This document shows, one piece after another, positions 62,400 to 64,000 of a stretch of 64,000 bases of DNA. Below the pieces are notes generated by a model. It was given only the letters and a program-made list of their open reading frames with translations. It was not told where the DNA came from and did no database searches. The position numbers and the translations under genes are program-made. This DNA is from Brevibacillus brevis (GTDB lineage Bacteria > Bacillota > Bacilli > Brevibacillales > Brevibacillaceae): NCBI RefSeq assembly GCF_022026395.1, contig NZ_CP041767.1, forward strand, positions 5,334,001 through 5,398,000, in the 5' to 3' direction. Every line of letters starts with the position of its first letter. The first letter of the stretch is position 1.

Positions 62400-64000
62400 T
62401 TAGCTGAAAAGTTCATTGAAATCATATTCTTCAACCAGGTTTATTTGAGACAAGCGCTGCATTGGATTGTCGATCATTTGGCAGATGACATGCTTTAGCT
62501 GATCCAGTAACGTATCCATGGCATTCTCGCTGAATGCTTCCGTGTTGTAATGTGCCGTTAACGTCAGTTGGTCTTGACGCGTGGACAAAAATAACATCAT
62601 ATCCAATTGATCATCTTGAACGAAGTGACTGCCTTCGTACGTTTGGATAATCGCTTCATCCAGAAAACGACGTAACGGACATTCCGTAAAGGTAATTTCA
62701 GCTGATTCAGGCGGATTGCTCGATACGTGTTGTCCAATAAAAACAATGGAATACAAATTCTTCTTATCGCCTGTGGCAGTATGTTGATCCTCTACGACCA
62801 AATTGTACGGATACTCTTGATTCTCGTACGCACCATATGCGGTTTCTCTTGTTTTGTTCATCATTTCCAGTACGGTCGGGTTGCCAGACAAGTCTGTACG
62901 CATGGCGACCGGATTGATTAGCGGACCAATAATTCCTTCAAGGTCCGTCTGCGTACGGCCAGATAAGGTCGATCCGACAGTAATGATTGTTTGATCCGTG
63001 AGAAGTGACAGCCAAATGTTGATCGCCGCAAGCAAGCTCGTATAGACGGTACCACCAGCCATTCGGGTCAATTCTAAAAGCGATTGGCCCGTCTCTTGCT
63101 CAATGGGAAGCGAGGCTACATTTGAAATTCGGTTGCCGTGTGTAAACGACTGTGTCTCTCGCGGTATGAACGGCGCATCTACATTTTGTTGCAGCTGTTT
63201 TAACCAATAGTCCCGTTGTCGGTTCAGTTCTCCATTTTGCAAGCGTGTTTGTTGCCACAAGGTGTAATCCATATAATCCAATGGTTTGGAAAACTCCTTT
63301 TGCACGCCGCTCTCTACTTGTTGATACATGTCCGCGAGATCATTGATAAACACATCTAACGACCAGCCATCAAATCCAATATGATGAGCACTCAAGATGA
63401 GGAAATGCTTCGACGGTGTCATTCGGTACAAAGTCATCCGGAAGAAAGACTCTCTTGAAAAATCGAATGGCTTGTACAGGGCGGATTGCAAATCGGTTTT
63501 GATGCGCTGCTCGCCTTCCGTCACAGATAATGCAGACAAATCTACAAACGCATTCTCCACCTCAAGGTCGTCATGCACTTTTTGATACAATTGCCCTTCG
63601 TTTTCTATAATCGTCGTGCGCATGATCCTGTGACGTTCAAACATGAGGGCCATAGCCCTGTGCATAGAATGACTGTCAACGGGACCCGCTACTTCAAAGA
63701 GGTAAACACCTCCTACTGCTTCTTGGTCACTGAATTTTGCATGGAACCATTGTCTTCTCTGCCCGTGGGATACTTCGAATAAGGAGACATCTGTCTGATT
63801 TTCCACTCGCGACACTTCATGGATGCGTGTATTCGTCTCGCTGCCTTGCTTGATCTCAGATATACGGGCAGCAATCGCTTCAATGGTTGGAAACTCAAAT
63901 ATCGTGCGCAATGGAATGTCCATCCCAAAAACGGTCCGCATGCGGGAAATGACTTGCGTAGCCAATAAGGAATGTCCACCTCTATCAAAGAATGAGTCTT
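62400..64000 (-). CDS. NRPS, C-terminal T-C part (partial)
   Basis: The end of a larger NRPS that continues past the right edge. The first visible residues are the carrier-protein core DSFFDRGGHSLLA, with the phosphopantetheine Ser codon at 63969-63971. A complete C domain follows, with HHIGFDG encoded around 63368-63386, and the protein ends about 20 residues after it, with no A, TE or docking domain that I recognise. Ending in a C domain is uncommon and implies transfer to a downstream carrier, or release to a free amine. No start codon can be given. Confidence 0.92.
   Translation of the reverse strand, partial: DSFFDRGGHSLLATQVISRMRTVFGMDIPLRTIFEFPTIEAIAARISEIKQGSETNTRIHEVSRVENQTDVSLFEVSHGQRRQWFHAKFSDQEAVGGVYLFEVAGPVDSHSMHRAMALMFERHRIMRTTIIENEGQLYQKVHDDLEVENAFVDLSALSVTEGEQRIKTDLQSALYKPFDFSRESFFRMTLYRMTPSKHFLILSAHHIGFDGWSLDVFINDLADMYQQVESGVQKEFSKPLDYMDYTLWQQTRLQNGELNRQRDYWLKQLQQNVDAPFIPRETQSFTHGNRISNVASLPIEQETGQSLLELTRMAGGTVYTSLLAAINIWLSLLTDQTIITVGSTLSGRTQTDLEGIIGPLINPVAMRTDLSGNPTVLEMMNKTRETAYGAYENQEYPYNLVVEDQHTATGDKKNLYSIVFIGQHVSSNPPESAEITFTECPLRRFLDEAIIQTYEGSHFVQDDQLDMMLFLSTRQDQLTLTAHYNTEAFSENAMDTLLDQLKHVICQMIDNPMQRLSQINLVEEYDFNELFS

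Noticed and set aside
44343..64000. Edeine, tyrocidine or gramicidin cluster of Brevibacillus
   Set aside because: No polyketide synthase or N-acetyltransferase of the edeine type is present, and domain order does not fit tyrocidine or gramicidin. The part right of the window could change this.
1..64000. CRISPR arrays, tRNA or rRNA genes, transposases, prophage genes
   Set aside because: I saw no regularly spaced repeats, no tRNA-like cloverleaf with conserved arms and no transposase or phage signature while reading; a dedicated tRNA search was not possible here.

Overview
The window looks like a chromosome segment of a Gram-positive Bacillales bacterium, most likely Brevibacillus or a close relative. 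The grounds are strong AGGAGG-type ribosome sites with frequent TTG and GTG starts, an aa3/bo3-type quinol oxidase operon, a SpeA-type decarboxylase, many secreted YcdB-like proteins, two oligopeptide ABC transporters and a large non-ribosomal peptide synthetase (NRPS) locus. The genus is inferred from gene content and style; no rRNA is present to confirm it.

Layout. 1-2.3 kb: end of a leftward dipeptide/oligopeptide ABC operon. 2.4-5.0 kb: a reductase-hydrolase fusion and its TetR regulator, with a palindromic operator and a probably leaderless tetR mRNA. 5.07-5.16 kb: a large inverted repeat. 5.3-9.2 kb: a three-gene DUF4272/hydrolase/DUF2785 operon divergent from a SUFU-domain gene. 9.4-18.5 kb: secreted proteins, namely an M6 metalloprotease, a broken YcdB-like remnant, an operon of secreted YcdB protein, ECF sigma factor and anti-sigma with a YcdB-like ectodomain, an HxlR regulator/nitroreductase pair, and a LolA/YcdB-like secreted protein. 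18.7-26.2 kb: single metabolic genes (MBL hydrolase, lipoprotein, SDR, DUF2165, MocR regulator, nitrilase). 26.2-31.1 kb: quinol oxidase qoxABCD followed by a lipoprotein cytochrome c and an SCO copper chaperone. 31.3-38.2 kb: SpeA-like decarboxylase, HisC-like aminotransferase, MFS exporter, small unknown genes and a frameshifted pseudogene. 38.4-44.1 kb: a complete oligopeptide ABC operon.

44.3-64 kb is the most notable part: one leftward biosynthetic operon that enters from beyond the right edge. In transcription order it holds the T-C end of an NRPS, a free-standing condensation protein with an extra C-lobe, a 2920-residue NRPS (C-A-T-C-A-T-E plus a serine beta-lactamase/PBP-like domain), a threonine-kinase-like GHMP kinase, an MFS exporter, an argininosuccinate-lyase-like protein, a cysteine-synthase-like protein, an ATP-grasp ligase and a threonine aldolase. 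The kinase, PLP synthase and lyase trio matches the logic of 2,3-diaminobutyrate biosynthesis known from the friulimicin (DabABC) and pacidamycin (PacQST) clusters: phosphorylate threonine, replace the phosphate with aspartate nitrogen, then eliminate fumarate. The second A domain carries an Orn/Dab-like code and is followed by an epimerase, so a peptide ending in a D-configured diamino acid, released by the fused PBP-like domain, is a reasonable prediction. Two features are unusual: the first C domain of the big NRPS has lost its canonical catalytic motif, and the PBP-like domain has Asn where the catalytic Tyr is expected.
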